Shown one piece after another: positions 1 through 6,925 of a stretch of DNA of 48,094 nucleotides. The notes under the pieces are model-generated. The model ran no database searches and was not told the origin of the DNA. It saw only the letters and a list, made by a program, of their open reading frames with translations. The stretch spans positions 1-48,094 of the forward strand of contig JAMPIB010000023.1 of assembly GCA_023663085.1 (NCBI GenBank), read 5' to 3'. Each line of letters begins with the position of its first letter. Position 1 is the first letter of the stretch. This DNA is from Ruminococcus sp. (GTDB lineage: Bacteria > Bacillota > Clostridia > Lachnospirales > Lachnospiraceae). Made by a program: the position numbers and the translations under genes.

Positions 1-67
1 CCTCCCGAAAGAAGGGCTAAAAATGGCTAGAGGTTAACCCGTGAATGGTAACTACAGACGTCTCCCG

Positions 68-514
68 TTACGCCATCGCGCCCTCCCCTTTTCCAAGCAC
101 AAAGTCTATCGCCATAAGATAGCCATCCAGTCCTTTTCCATAGATCTGCTTATCGCAGGCCGGAGCGGTCACGGAAACTTTTCTGAAATCTTCCCGCTCC
201 ATGATATTGGAAATATGTATCTCCACCTTGGGAATGGTGATGCTGGCCAGCGCGTCGTGGATCGCATAGCTGTAATGCGTATAAGCGCCCGGATTGATAA
301 CAAGGGCCTGCGTGCCGTCAAAATAAGCATCCTGTATCCTGTCAATGATCGCGCCTTCATGATTGCTCTGAAAAACTTCTATCGCACAGCCTTCCTTTTC
401 ACCTTTATCGGCTATCATCCGTAAAAGATAGTCATAGTCCTGCGTTCCGTATACGCTTTTTTCCCGGATACCCAGAAAATTCAGGTTCGGGCCGTTGATC
501 ACCAGTATTTTCAT
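68..514 (-). CDS. aroQ: Type II 3-dehydroquinate dehydratase
   Basis: This 148-residue protein matches the usual length of type II dehydroquinases (about 145-150). It dehydrates 3-dehydroquinate to 3-dehydroshikimate in the cytoplasm, step three of the shikimate pathway. The N-terminus reads KILVINGPNLNFLGIRE, the family hallmark, with the catalytic-loop Tyr in SVYGTQ. Residues 75-82 read NPGAYTHY and residues 99-103 read VEIHISN, both conserved. It is the last gene seen of the run aroE-aroK-aroQ and starts two bases after the aroK stop, so it is almost certainly cotranscribed and translationally linked. The 67 bases downstream to the window edge show no clear terminator. Identity is very secure. 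Confidence 0.97.
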   Translation of the reverse strand: MKILVINGPNLNFLGIREKSVYGTQDYDYLLRMIADKGEKEGCAIEVFQSNHEGAIIDRIQDAYFDGTQALVINPGAYTHYSYAIHDALASITIPKVEIHISNIMEREDFRKVSVTAPACDKQIYGKGLDGYLMAIDFVLGKGEGAMA

Positions 515-515
515 A

Positions 516-1037
516 TTAATCCCCCTGCCTTTCTTCCATTGCTTCTACAATTTCCTCTATGATTATCTCAAAATCCTTATCATCCACATCAATTATAATA
601 TCGGACGTTTTTTCGTATATTTCAGTCCGTTCCGACATGAGTCTTCGTATCTTTCCCTGCGGGTCGTCTCCCTGCAGAAGCGGCCGCGACGTATCATGTT
701 TTACCCGCTCATAAATAGTTTCCGCCTTGGCGCGCAGATAAATGACCGTTCCGAGTTTTCTAAGGAGCGCATGGTTTTCTTCCCGGATCGGCAGACCGCC
801 TCCTGCGGAAATAATTTTATGAGTCTCCGTCCGAAGCAGTTTCTTTAGGCATTCTGTTTCCAGATTTCGGAAATACGCCTCTCCGTCAGTGGCAAAAATT
901 TCGGAAATTGTTCTGCCCTCTTCTTTTTCTATCAGCTTATCCGTATCTTCCATCGCGCGGCGCAGACGGTAGGAAAGTTTGATGCCCACCGTAGACTTGC
1001 CGCTGCCCATAAAACCGATCAAAATGATATTGTCCAT
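516..1037 (-). CDS. aroK: Shikimate kinase
   Basis: A 173-residue P-loop kinase that phosphorylates shikimate to shikimate 3-phosphate with ATP. The Walker A motif GFMGSGKSTVG is at residues 8-18. DTDKLIEKEEG is the shikimate-binding Asp region, GGGLP the conserved glycine loop, and RPLL contains the lid-region Arg. Length fits AroK/AroL (about 170). The start has an AAGGAG site 12 bases upstream. It lies between aroE and aroQ on the same strand. A 67-base gap separates it from aroE, so cotranscription is likely but not tightly coupled. Its C-terminal tail is acidic and unremarkable. Confidence 0.96.
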   Translation of the reverse strand: MDNIILIGFMGSGKSTVGIKLSYRLRRAMEDTDKLIEKEEGRTISEIFATDGEAYFRNLETECLKKLLRTETHKIISAGGGLPIREENHALLRKLGTVIYLRAKAETIYERVKHDTSRPLLQGDDPQGKIRRLMSERTEIYEKTSDIIIDVDDKDFEIIIEEIVEAMEERQGD

Positions 1038-1104
1038 TTCTTGATTCTTCTCCTTTTTGTATTTTGAAGCGGCGGCCTCAAAGTCCCAGAACTGCTTCTA
1101 TAAT

Positions 1105-1968
1105 TTACAGGCCCATAGCCTGCCGCAGCTTCTCATAGACAAGCGCCGCTTCTTTTTCGTCAATCTTTACCTGATTCCACAGTTCATAGGCGTCGATTCC
1201 CTGATAGAGCAGCATCTTTAATCCATTATAAGCCTTTCCGCCCGCATCTTCCACCAGTTTCATGAACTTCGTGGTAAACGGCCTGTAGATCAGATCAAAA
1301 CCGGTATGTATCTTCTGGTAAAAAGCCATATCCTCTATGATGACCTCGTCATCATGCGGCGAAAGTCCGACAGAAGTCCCCTGAATCGCCAGAAATTTTT
1401 TATCCGGCAGTTTCGGATGCTCGGAGAGTGACATCGGCATGATAAAATCTCTTCCAAACGCGGCGTTTACTTCCCCGGCCACCTGCACGGCCTTTTCTCT
1501 GGAACGGTTTAATAAATATACTTTCGCCGCCTTCTGCTCTCCGCACAGAAAGGCGACCGATCTCGCTGCGCCGCCCGCACCGAGCAGGATGATTTCTTCG
1601 CCCTCCAGACGGATACCCTCGCCTGTCATGGCACGGTACAATCCGCTCATATCCGTATTATAACCTTTATACCCACCTTCCGTGCGGACTAACGTATTGA
1701 CCGCTCCGATCTTAGCGGCCAGTCCATCCACTTCCACAAGCGCGGCCATCACCTCGCTCTTATAGGGTACCGTGACATTCACTCCCAGAATATGCAGCGC
1801 ATAGGCGCCCCGCACAGCCTCCTCCACTTTTCCTTCTTCCACCAGAAAAGGCACATAGACCAGATCCTGTCCGCAATCCCCAGCCAGCGTATTGTGGATG
1901 AGCGGCGACAGTGTATGCTCCACCGGATTACCGATCAGTCCGCAGGTTCTTGTTTTTCCAGTAATCAT
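1105..1968 (-). CDS. aroE: Shikimate dehydrogenase (NADP+)
   Basis: A 287-residue enzyme that reduces 3-dehydroshikimate to shikimate with NADPH. From the chosen start it begins MITGKTRTCGLIGNPVEHTL; the motif GNPVEHTLSP binds substrate. NVTVPYK holds the catalytic Lys and NTDMSG the catalytic Asp. The nucleotide site is GAGGAARSV, followed by NRSREKA, which fits NADP preference. The frame is open 11 codons further upstream, but the start at 1968 is preferred because a GGGAGGAG site lies immediately upstream. That start also overlaps the stop of the HAD gene by four bases (ATGA), a classic coupling arrangement. Confidence 0.95.
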   Translation of the reverse strand: MITGKTRTCGLIGNPVEHTLSPLIHNTLAGDCGQDLVYVPFLVEEGKVEEAVRGAYALHILGVNVTVPYKSEVMAALVEVDGLAAKIGAVNTLVRTEGGYKGYNTDMSGLYRAMTGEGIRLEGEEIILLGAGGAARSVAFLCGEQKAAKVYLLNRSREKAVQVAGEVNAAFGRDFIMPMSLSEHPKLPDKKFLAIQGTSVGLSPHDDEVIIEDMAFYQKIHTGFDLIYRPFTTKFMKLVEDAGGKAYNGLKMLLYQGIDAYELWNQVKIDEKEAALVYEKLRQAMGL

Positions 1969-2489
1969 TTTTCTCCTCCCGCAGATAGCATTTTTTTGCA
2001 TTTTCTTTTATAAAAAAACAAAACCACCTTTTCCAATATCCGTTTCAGCACGATCTGTATCTCTTCTTTCGGATGGATCGGTTTTGTCAGATATGTCCTG
2101 ATCCCCGCTTTTTTGGCCCCCCATACATCCGTAAAAAGCTGATCGCCGACAAACAGCGTATTCTCCGGCGTTGTTTTCATCTCCTGCATGGCTCTTAAAT
2201 AACTTTCCGGGAACGGCTTGTTGGCCTTATAGATATAACGGCTCTTTACTTTATCGTTAAAAGATTTCACCCTCGGTTCCTTATTATTCGATAAGAGCAT
2301 ACTCTCATAGCCGATACGGCGCAGTCTCTCAAAGAGCGCTATACTCCGCGCATCCGCCGGAGCGCCATGCGGAACGAGCGTATTATCAATATCAAAGATA
2401 ATGCCCCGGTATCCCTGCTCGTACAATTTCTCATAATCAATATCATATGCGGAATCCAGATAAACATCCGGATAAAAACGTTCTAACAT
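1965..2489 (-). CDS. yqeG: YqeG-family HAD-IIIA phosphatase
   Basis: From the chosen start this is a 174-residue HAD-superfamily phosphatase of the YqeG type, which in Firmicutes usually sits beside aroE and yqeH. Motif I is FDIDNTLVPHG (nucleophile Asp and acid/base Asp), motif II LLSNN, and motif III/IV is VGDQLFTDVWGAKKAG. The physiological substrate of the family is poorly known. The frame is open to 2594, but family N-termini begin close to MLERFYPDVYLD, so the ATG at 2489 is chosen; its GGAGG is 13 bases upstream, a little far. An ATG at 2501 is only one base from the GGAGG. The gene overlaps aroE by four bases. Its leader contains two strong hairpins. Confidence 0.85.
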   Translation of the reverse strand: MLERFYPDVYLDSAYDIDYEKLYEQGYRGIIFDIDNTLVPHGAPADARSIALFERLRRIGYESMLLSNNKEPRVKSFNDKVKSRYIYKANKPFPESYLRAMQEMKTTPENTLFVGDQLFTDVWGAKKAGIRTYLTKPIHPKEEIQIVLKRILEKVVLFFYKRKCKKMLSAGGEK

Positions 2490-2534
2490 ACTGACAGCCA
2501 TTCCTCCCAATCTATGATAAGACATCTTTATAAT

Positions 2535-2611
2535 CGAGCAGGGAAGACAAGTCTTTCCTGCTCGCCGCGCGGGGCGCACGCTGCCTTGTATCATATTCCG
2601 CTGTGCGCCCC
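2535..2611 (-). promoter_or_regulatory. Leader with two strong hairpins upstream of yqeG
   Basis: Two inverted repeats lie between the upstream terminator and yqeG. One spans 2535-2564, with 14-bp arms around an AA centre and one G-T wobble. The other pairs 2571-2579 with 2603-2611, a perfect 9-bp GC-rich stem with a 23-base loop. Neither is followed by a T-run on either strand, so they do not look like simple terminators. They may form the 5' leader structure of the yqeG-aroE-aroK-aroQ transcript. Function is unknown. Confidence 0.5.
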
Positions 2612-2621
2612 TGTGTATATT

Positions 2622-2651
2622 AACAAAACACCCTGCACGTATGCAAGGTGT
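2622..2651 (-). terminator. Rho-independent terminator after the small membrane protein gene
   Basis: On the minus strand a 10-bp stem (arms 2642-2651 and 2628-2637, one wobble) encloses the loop TACG and is followed by TTTTGTT. It sits ten bases past the stop of the 89-residue membrane protein gene, so it should end the nrdR-side transcript before yqeG. Confidence 0.8.
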
Positions 2652-2661
2652 AAAATGTTTT

Positions 2662-2931
2662 TCATAAATTCTTCACGATATGATTGTATCTCGCCGTAAA
2701 AATGATCTTCACGATGGTAGCGCCAAACATAAGCAGGATATCCCAGAATAAAAACGTGTAAGCATTCTGTGTAAACGCCTCATACCACGACGCGCCGCCC
2801 CATATCTTGCCTCCAAAAAAAATGAATAACAGCAAAAGCAGGGCAATTATCATAAAAAACCATCGGAAACCGTTGGCTATCGTCATCGGTACACTGGCTT
2901 TGGCTACAATCTCTTTTTCTTCACTCGTCAT
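2662..2931 (-). CDS. Small two-helix membrane protein, unknown function
   Basis: An 89-residue protein that I do not recognise. An N-terminal charged segment (MTSEEKEIVAKA) precedes two hydrophobic stretches at about residues 21-43 and 57-79. These are separated by a short aromatic loop with WGGASWYEAF, and the tail is basic. This predicts a small integral membrane protein with two helices. AGGAG lies 11 bases before the ATG. It is 49 bases downstream of nrdR on the same strand and is followed by a clear terminator, so it is probably the last gene of the nrdR transcript. No enzymatic motif is visible. Confidence 0.72.
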   Translation of the reverse strand: MTSEEKEIVAKASVPMTIANGFRWFFMIIALLLLLFIFFGGKIWGGASWYEAFTQNAYTFLFWDILLMFGATIVKIIFTARYNHIVKNL

Positions 2932-2980
2932 ATTATCCAGCTCTCCTATACTCTATTCCTATCACTTATGGGCTTGTCTG

Positions 2981-3448
2981 TCAGATAGCGCCTTCCGACG
3001 TATCAAGCACTTTTTTCAGTTCATCCATAAACGTGTTAATATCTTTAAATTCACGATAAACCGAAGCAAATCTGACATAGGCTACTGCCTCTAAGTCCTT
3101 CAGCTTATTCATGACAAGCTCACCGATCACCTGACTGGGGATTTCTTTTTCTTCTCTGTTAAAGATCTCCGTCTCGACTTCATCGATCAACTGATTGATC
3201 CGGTTGGCACTGATCGGACGCTTATGACATGCCCGCAGTACGCCTGCCTCGATCTTGCTCCTGTCATAAGTCTCCCTGTTATTGTCTTTCTTGATGATAA
3301 TAAGCGGAATCGTCTCCACCTTTTCGTATGTCGTAAAGCGCTTCTCGCACTCATCGCATACACGCCTTCTTCTAATGGAATTATTCTCCTCCGCCGGTCT
3401 GCTGTCGATCACTCGTGTATTCTCATGACCACAAAATGGACATTTCAT
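2981..3448 (-). CDS. nrdR: Transcriptional repressor NrdR
   Basis: A 155-residue protein of standard NrdR length. NrdR is a zinc-finger/ATP-cone repressor that senses ATP and dATP and represses ribonucleotide reductase genes. The N-terminal zinc ribbon shows MKCPFCGHENTRVIDSR with its first CxxC, and CDECEKRF with the second. The ATP-cone region follows from about residue 46 (PLIIIKKDNNRETYDRSKI) to about 138, including VRFASVYREFKD. In many clostridia nrdR sits next to ylmC and sporulation sigma genes, as here. A good promoter lies just upstream at 3491-3519. No ribonucleotide reductase gene is in the window. Confidence 0.96.
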   Translation of the reverse strand: MKCPFCGHENTRVIDSRPAEENNSIRRRRVCDECEKRFTTYEKVETIPLIIIKKDNNRETYDRSKIEAGVLRACHKRPISANRINQLIDEVETEIFNREEKEIPSQVIGELVMNKLKDLEAVAYVRFASVYREFKDINTFMDELKKVLDTSEGAI

Positions 3449-3490
3449 CCTTTATCCCCCTGCTTCTATATTTCTTTAAGTCCTTTTATT

Positions 3491-3519
3491 ATTATCACAT
3501 AATAAAATAATTATGTCAA
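3491..3519 (-). promoter_or_regulatory. Probable SigA promoter of nrdR
   Basis: On the minus strand TTGACA (3514-3519) and GATAAT (3491-3496) are separated by exactly 17 bases. The start of nrdR is 43 bases further on. The match is strong and lies in an AT-rich gap. Confidence 0.7.
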
Positions 3520-3579
3520 CTAAAAAGTTCTTTTTCAGGCACTACCCGTCCTACCAGGGCAGCGCAGCTCCCTGCAGGG

Positions 3580-3837
3580 TCATCCCTTCCTGCAAATATC
3601 CACGATGATAATATCCGGCCCGATCTGCTTGATATCCTTATAACAGATCACATAATCAGGATCACTGCAAAAAAGGCCGTACAGCTTATTATTCCCCGGT
3701 ACGATCAGCTTAAAGATCTGCCCCGTACACTCATCAAATTCAAAATCCGCCACCCTGCCGAGTTTCTGGCAGTTTTTTAGATTGATCACTTCTTTTTTCT
3801 TAAATTCTGAAAACAGCATACGATCCCTGATATTCAT
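3580..3837 (-). CDS. ylmC: PRC-barrel sporulation protein, YlmC/YmxH family
   Basis: An 85-residue protein of the YlmC/YmxH family, a single PRC-barrel-like domain found in spore formers and associated with sporulation; the molecular role is not established. The conserved pattern is visible: NLKNCQKLGRVADFEFDE near residues 20-37, then the strand-rich LIVPGN and the ending IKQIGPDIIIVDI. Length matches the family (80-90). It lies 39 bases past the zinc-ribbon gene on the same strand, which suggests one transcript. It also neighbours sigG, a frequent genomic association. Confidence 0.87.
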   Translation of the reverse strand: MNIRDRMLFSEFKKKEVINLKNCQKLGRVADFEFDECTGQIFKLIVPGNNKLYGLFCSDPDYVICYKDIKQIGPDIIIVDICRKG

Positions 3838-3876
3838 CTCTTTTTATTATTTAATGCAAAAGAGTAAAAATCGTTC

Positions 3877-4746
3877 CTACTGGACTGAAACATATTCTGC
3901 AAAAACATATCCCGTACTGCCGTCTTCTAAAACGATGATATACCAGTTTCCATCTTCCGCCGTGCCGGTGTACCCATATGTCTCTCCTTCTTTGGCCACT
4001 TTGATGATATTGCTGCCCTCCGTGGTCGGATTATCCCGCACATTCACGTTAGATACGATCTCTATCGTTCCAATCGGCTGTATGCCGCCCGCTCCCTCTA
4101 TCGCTATGCTGGCATCAGTCTCTCCTGCCGGCCCCTCAATACCGGACTGCTCTGACCCTTCTTCTGAATCACCCTCTGTACTGACTGTATTTTCCGTATC
4201 CTGTGTACGCTTACCGTAATCTTTAACAGGCTGTTTTCTTATCAATGTAAAAATAAGAAATGCCGCGACTGCCAGGATTAAAAAGGCCATACAGACCGAA
4301 ACGATCATCATGATATTTCCGCCTTCATCCTCTTCGTCGTCTTCCTCCTCATCCCAATCGTCATCTTCCCATTCCCGATAGTCCTTTTTCCTGACCGGTG
4401 CGGGATTGCTTCTTTTCTTCGATTCTGGTGCGGGATTGCTTCTTTTCTTCGGTTCCGGTGCAGACACTGGCTTTTTCACGCTGCGCATCTCACGCTCCGT
4501 CATGGAAACGATATTCTGCTCTATCTCGGCGATCGGCATATCATCCGTTTCCGCATCTTTTACAAACACCGTACCATCAGCCGAATCCTTTCCTATCATC
4601 CTGCCGCATTTGGGACAAAATCTCGCCCCCTCGCGCAGAACCGCGCCGCACTCCGGGCACTTTGTTTTCTCTTCTACTTTCCAGCCGCACTGATTACAGA
4701 ATTTATCCGTATCAAGCAGACTGGCTCCACAATTTTTACACTTCAT
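3877..4746 (-). CDS. Zinc-ribbon membrane protein with C-terminal SH3 domain
   Basis: A 289-residue protein from the ATG at 4746. An in-frame GTG three codons earlier lies inside the GAGGTGG ribosome site and is unlikely. Two zinc ribbons open the protein: CxxC pairs at residues 3/6 and 17/20, then 30/33 and 44/47. A low-complexity Lys/Pro/Asp/Glu linker follows, including two copies of PAPESKKRSN-like sequence and a run of about 14 acidic residues. One transmembrane helix lies near residues 146-170. The last 65 residues form a bacterial SH3 domain (NVNVRDNPTTEGSNI, ending GYVFAEYVSVQ) that would face the wall. A role linking cytoplasmic sensing to the envelope is inference only. Confidence 0.8.
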   Translation of the reverse strand: MKCKNCGASLLDTDKFCNQCGWKVEEKTKCPECGAVLREGARFCPKCGRMIGKDSADGTVFVKDAETDDMPIAEIEQNIVSMTEREMRSVKKPVSAPEPKKRSNPAPESKKRSNPAPVRKKDYREWEDDDWDEEEDDEEDEGGNIMMIVSVCMAFLILAVAAFLIFTLIRKQPVKDYGKRTQDTENTVSTEGDSEEGSEQSGIEGPAGETDASIAIEGAGGIQPIGTIEIVSNVNVRDNPTTEGSNIIKVAKEGETYGYTGTAEDGNWYIIVLEDGSTGYVFAEYVSVQ

Positions 4747-4777
4747 GGCGTCCACCTCATTTGTCTTAACTATGATT

Positions 4778-4806
4778 AATATACCAAATATGCGCCGCTT
4801 TGTAAA
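4778..4806 (-). promoter_or_regulatory. Probable promoter of the zinc-ribbon gene
   Basis: On the minus strand TTTACA (4801-4806) and TATATT (4778-4783) are separated by 17 bases, 32 bases upstream of the ATG at 4746. A 13-base palindrome, ATGTTTTAAACAT at 4817-4829, lies just upstream between this promoter and the divergent sigG gene and could be an operator. Confidence 0.6.
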
Positions 4807-4829
4807 ACAAGAAAATATGTTTTAAACAT

Positions 4830-4894
4830 GAATAATTCCCGCGCTTTCGCACATCCTTTTTAAAGACAAAGAAAACAAGAAAAAGGAGCGGGAA
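4830..4894 (+). promoter_or_regulatory. sigG upstream region: possible SigF/SigG-type promoter or SD-sequestering leader hairpin
   Basis: Two readings compete. First, GAATA (4830-4834) and CATCCTT (4852-4858) with a 17-base spacer resemble a forespore sigma promoter. Second, TTCCCGC (4836-4842) is complementary to GCGGGAA (4888-4894), and CCTTTTT (4855-4861) to AAAAAGG (4880-4886). That would fold the sigG leader so that the Shine-Dalgarno AAGGAG is paired. If the first reading is right, the left arms would not be transcribed, so both cannot hold for the same transcript. Confidence 0.4.
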
Positions 4895-4897
4895 ATT

Positions 4898-5677
4898 ATG
4901 GTTCAGGGAAAAGTGGAGATCTGCGGCGTCAATACAGCCAAACTTCCGTTATTAAAAAACGCGGAAAAGGAGGAACTTTTTAAAAAGATCGGCGATGGCG
5001 ACGACAATGCCAGAAAAGAATATATCAAAGGAAACCTTCGTCTCGTCCTCAGTGTCATCAAACGTTTTCACTCCAGCAATGAAAATGTGGACGACCTTTT
5101 TCAGATCGGCTGCATCGGTCTGATTAAGGCGATCGACAACTTTGACCCTACTCTGATGGTAAAATTTTCCACTTATGCTGTACCCATGATAGTCGGAGAA
5201 ATAAGAAGATATTTACGTGATTCCAACAGCATCCGCGTCTCGAGATCCTTGAAAGATACCGCTTATAAAGCCATTTATGCCAAAGAAAACCTTACCCGGA
5301 AAAATGCGCAGGAACCAACAATAAACGAAATTGCCAACGAGATCGGCATCCCGCAGGAAGATATCGTCTACGCGTTAGACGCCATCCAGAGTCCCATGAG
5401 CCTGTACGAGCCGATCTATACCGACGGCGGCGATACGCTCTATGTCATGGATCAGATCAGCGATAAAAAAAATAAAGAGGAAATCTGGGTCGAACATATT
5501 TCTTTAAGTGAAGCCATGAAAAAACTCTCCGAACGGGAGTATGAGATCATTACGCTGCGTTTCTTTGAAGGAAAAACGCAGATGGAAGTCGCTGAAAAAA
5601 TCGGCATCTCCCAGGCGCAGGTTTCGCGCCTGGAAAAAAATGCCCTTAAAGTAATGCGCAATTATTTGACGGCCTGA
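4898..5677 (+). CDS. sigG: RNA polymerase sporulation sigma factor SigG
   Basis: A 259-residue sigma-70 family factor that drives late forespore genes. The N-terminus MVQGKVEICGVNTAKLPLL is the SigG signature region. Region 2 is seen in GNLRLVLSVIKRF and DLFQIGCIGLIKAIDNFD, with FSTYAVPMIVGEIRRYLRD as region 2.4. Region 4 ends with GKTQMEVAEKIGISQAQVSRLEK, the -35-binding helix-turn-helix. AAGGAG lies nine bases before the ATG. This is the only convincing plus-strand gene in the window. In many clostridia sigG directly follows sigE; here it is inverted and about 3.4 kb from it, with two unrelated genes between. Confidence 0.96.
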   Translation: MVQGKVEICGVNTAKLPLLKNAEKEELFKKIGDGDDNARKEYIKGNLRLVLSVIKRFHSSNENVDDLFQIGCIGLIKAIDNFDPTLMVKFSTYAVPMIVGEIRRYLRDSNSIRVSRSLKDTAYKAIYAKENLTRKNAQEPTINEIANEIGIPQEDIVYALDAIQSPMSLYEPIYTDGGDTLYVMDQISDKKNKEEIWVEHISLSEAMKKLSEREYEIITLRFFEGKTQMEVAEKIGISQAQVSRLEKNALKVMRNYLTA

Positions 5678-5682
5678 AGATT

Positions 5683-5741
5683 AAGAGTGAAAGTAAGCGG
5701 CAATCTCCTGTATTGACGCCGCCCTCATATACTCTTTTTGC
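5683..5741 (+). terminator. Possible terminator after sigG
   Basis: An imperfect nested structure begins six bases past the sigG stop. GCGGC (5697-5701) pairs with GCCGC (5718-5722), and outer AAGAGT (5683-5688) pairs with ACTCTT (5731-5736), followed by TTTG. It lies between two convergent genes. The stem is interrupted, so the call is tentative. Confidence 0.4.
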
Positions 5742-5754
5742 TCTGTCCATCCCT

Positions 5755-6891
5755 CTAAGGATTACACCTCTTACAAGGCACATACCCCTGTGCGATAATA
5801 CTGTCCCTGCTCTGTGAGGTATCTTTCCTGTTGACGGTCGGCAGCGAAGAACAGGATGGCTTGTGGAACTTCATTGTCTTGGTATTCAGCACATAAGTAA
5901 TTTCCGTCGTAACCGTATTATCTGCCTTTGGTACCTCTTCTGTTACCACCTGTGCGCCTGCATTCCCCTTATCGGCTTTCGACTGCGGCGTATCAGCCTG
6001 CTGGGAGCCCGTCGGTTCGCCGGCTTTCCATGTTTCCGAAGCAGGTACATTGAAGGTTATCTGCCTGCCATCTGCCGTAGCTATAATTGTGCCGTCTTCG
6101 TCTGTCCGGTATACTTTTACTCCGTTAATCCTAAGCGTATTTAACGTCTCGGCGTGTGGATGACCATAGGAATTGCCCTCTGCACAGCTTATGACCGCAT
6201 AAGAGGGCGCAACGGCCTTGAAAAAATCCGCAGAAGTCGAATACTTGCTGCCATGATGTCCCACCTTATAAACATCCGCGGAAATATCATAACCACTAGC
6301 CAAAATATCCTTTTCAGCATCTTCCCCGGCGTCTCCGGTAAAAAGAAACGTATTGTTCCCGTTCTTAATACGCAAGGCGAGCGAGGCGTCATTGGGATTA
6401 TCGTATTCCGCATCCGGCGCCAGAATCGTTATCGTCGCCGTTCCGAGCGTATACTGTGTCCCCGGCTTTGGTGTCGAATAGCCAAGGTCTTTATTATCCA
6501 GTGCCTGTATCAGTTTCTGATAGGTTTTATTGTCTTTTTCATAATTGGATACGAATACTTTATCAATGGAAAATTTCGTAATAATGACAGGCGCGCCGCC
6601 GATATGATCGGAGTCCGGGTGCGTCAGGATGAGATAGTCCAGTTTTTTAATGCCCTGTTTTTGCAGATAGTTCTGAATGGCAGTTCCCTGAAAATCATCT
6701 CCTGCGTCAATCAACATCGCATGTCCGCCGCATGTAACCAAGGTCGAATCACCCTGTCCCACATCTATAAAATGAACCTGCATTTCGTCCGTGTTCGCGG
6801 CTAACGAAGTAGATTGTGTAAAAGAAAGACTGTTTATGAAAATAGATAAAAGAAAAATGACCGGTATCAAATATTTAGATATCTTTTTCAC
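5755..6891 (-). CDS. Secreted ComEC/Rec2-like metallo-beta-lactamase-fold hydrolase with C-terminal Cys-rich domain
   Basis: A 378-residue exported protein with a GTG start seven bases after AGGAGG. Residues 1-32 form a signal peptide (KK start, hydrophobic core, SLAA before NTDE). Residues 36-275 are an MBL-fold domain like the C-terminal domain of ComEC: HFIDVGQGDS, the metal motif THPDSDHIGG (HxHxDH-type, first His replaced), LFTGDAGEDAE, KVGHHGS and SYGHPH. A Ser/Gln/Ala-rich linker leads to a last 45-residue domain (YVLNTKTMKFHKPSC, ending CKRCNP) with three or four Cys and two His. It resembles the small Ada-like zinc domain seen at the end of some extracellular nucleases. This suggests a secreted hydrolase of nucleotides or DNA; the substrate is unknown. 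It is convergent with sigG. Confidence 0.85.
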   Translation of the reverse strand: MKKISKYLIPVIFLLSIFINSLSFTQSTSLAANTDEMQVHFIDVGQGDSTLVTCGGHAMLIDAGDDFQGTAIQNYLQKQGIKKLDYLILTHPDSDHIGGAPVIITKFSIDKVFVSNYEKDNKTYQKLIQALDNKDLGYSTPKPGTQYTLGTATITILAPDAEYDNPNDASLALRIKNGNNTFLFTGDAGEDAEKDILASGYDISADVYKVGHHGSKYSTSADFFKAVAPSYAVISCAEGNSYGHPHAETLNTLRINGVKVYRTDEDGTIIATADGRQITFNVPASETWKAGEPTGSQQADTPQSKADKGNAGAQVVTEEVPKADNTVTTEITYVLNTKTMKFHKPSCSSLPTVNRKDTSQSRDSIIAQGYVPCKRCNP

Positions 6892-6925
6892 AGGAATGCC
6901 TCCTTTCGGATCATTTCAACCAGCT

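Noticed and set aside
1-67. Weak inverted repeat around GGGCTAAAAA and GGTTAACCC, considered as an aroQ terminator.
   Set aside because: The arms pair poorly and no T-run follows on the minus strand.
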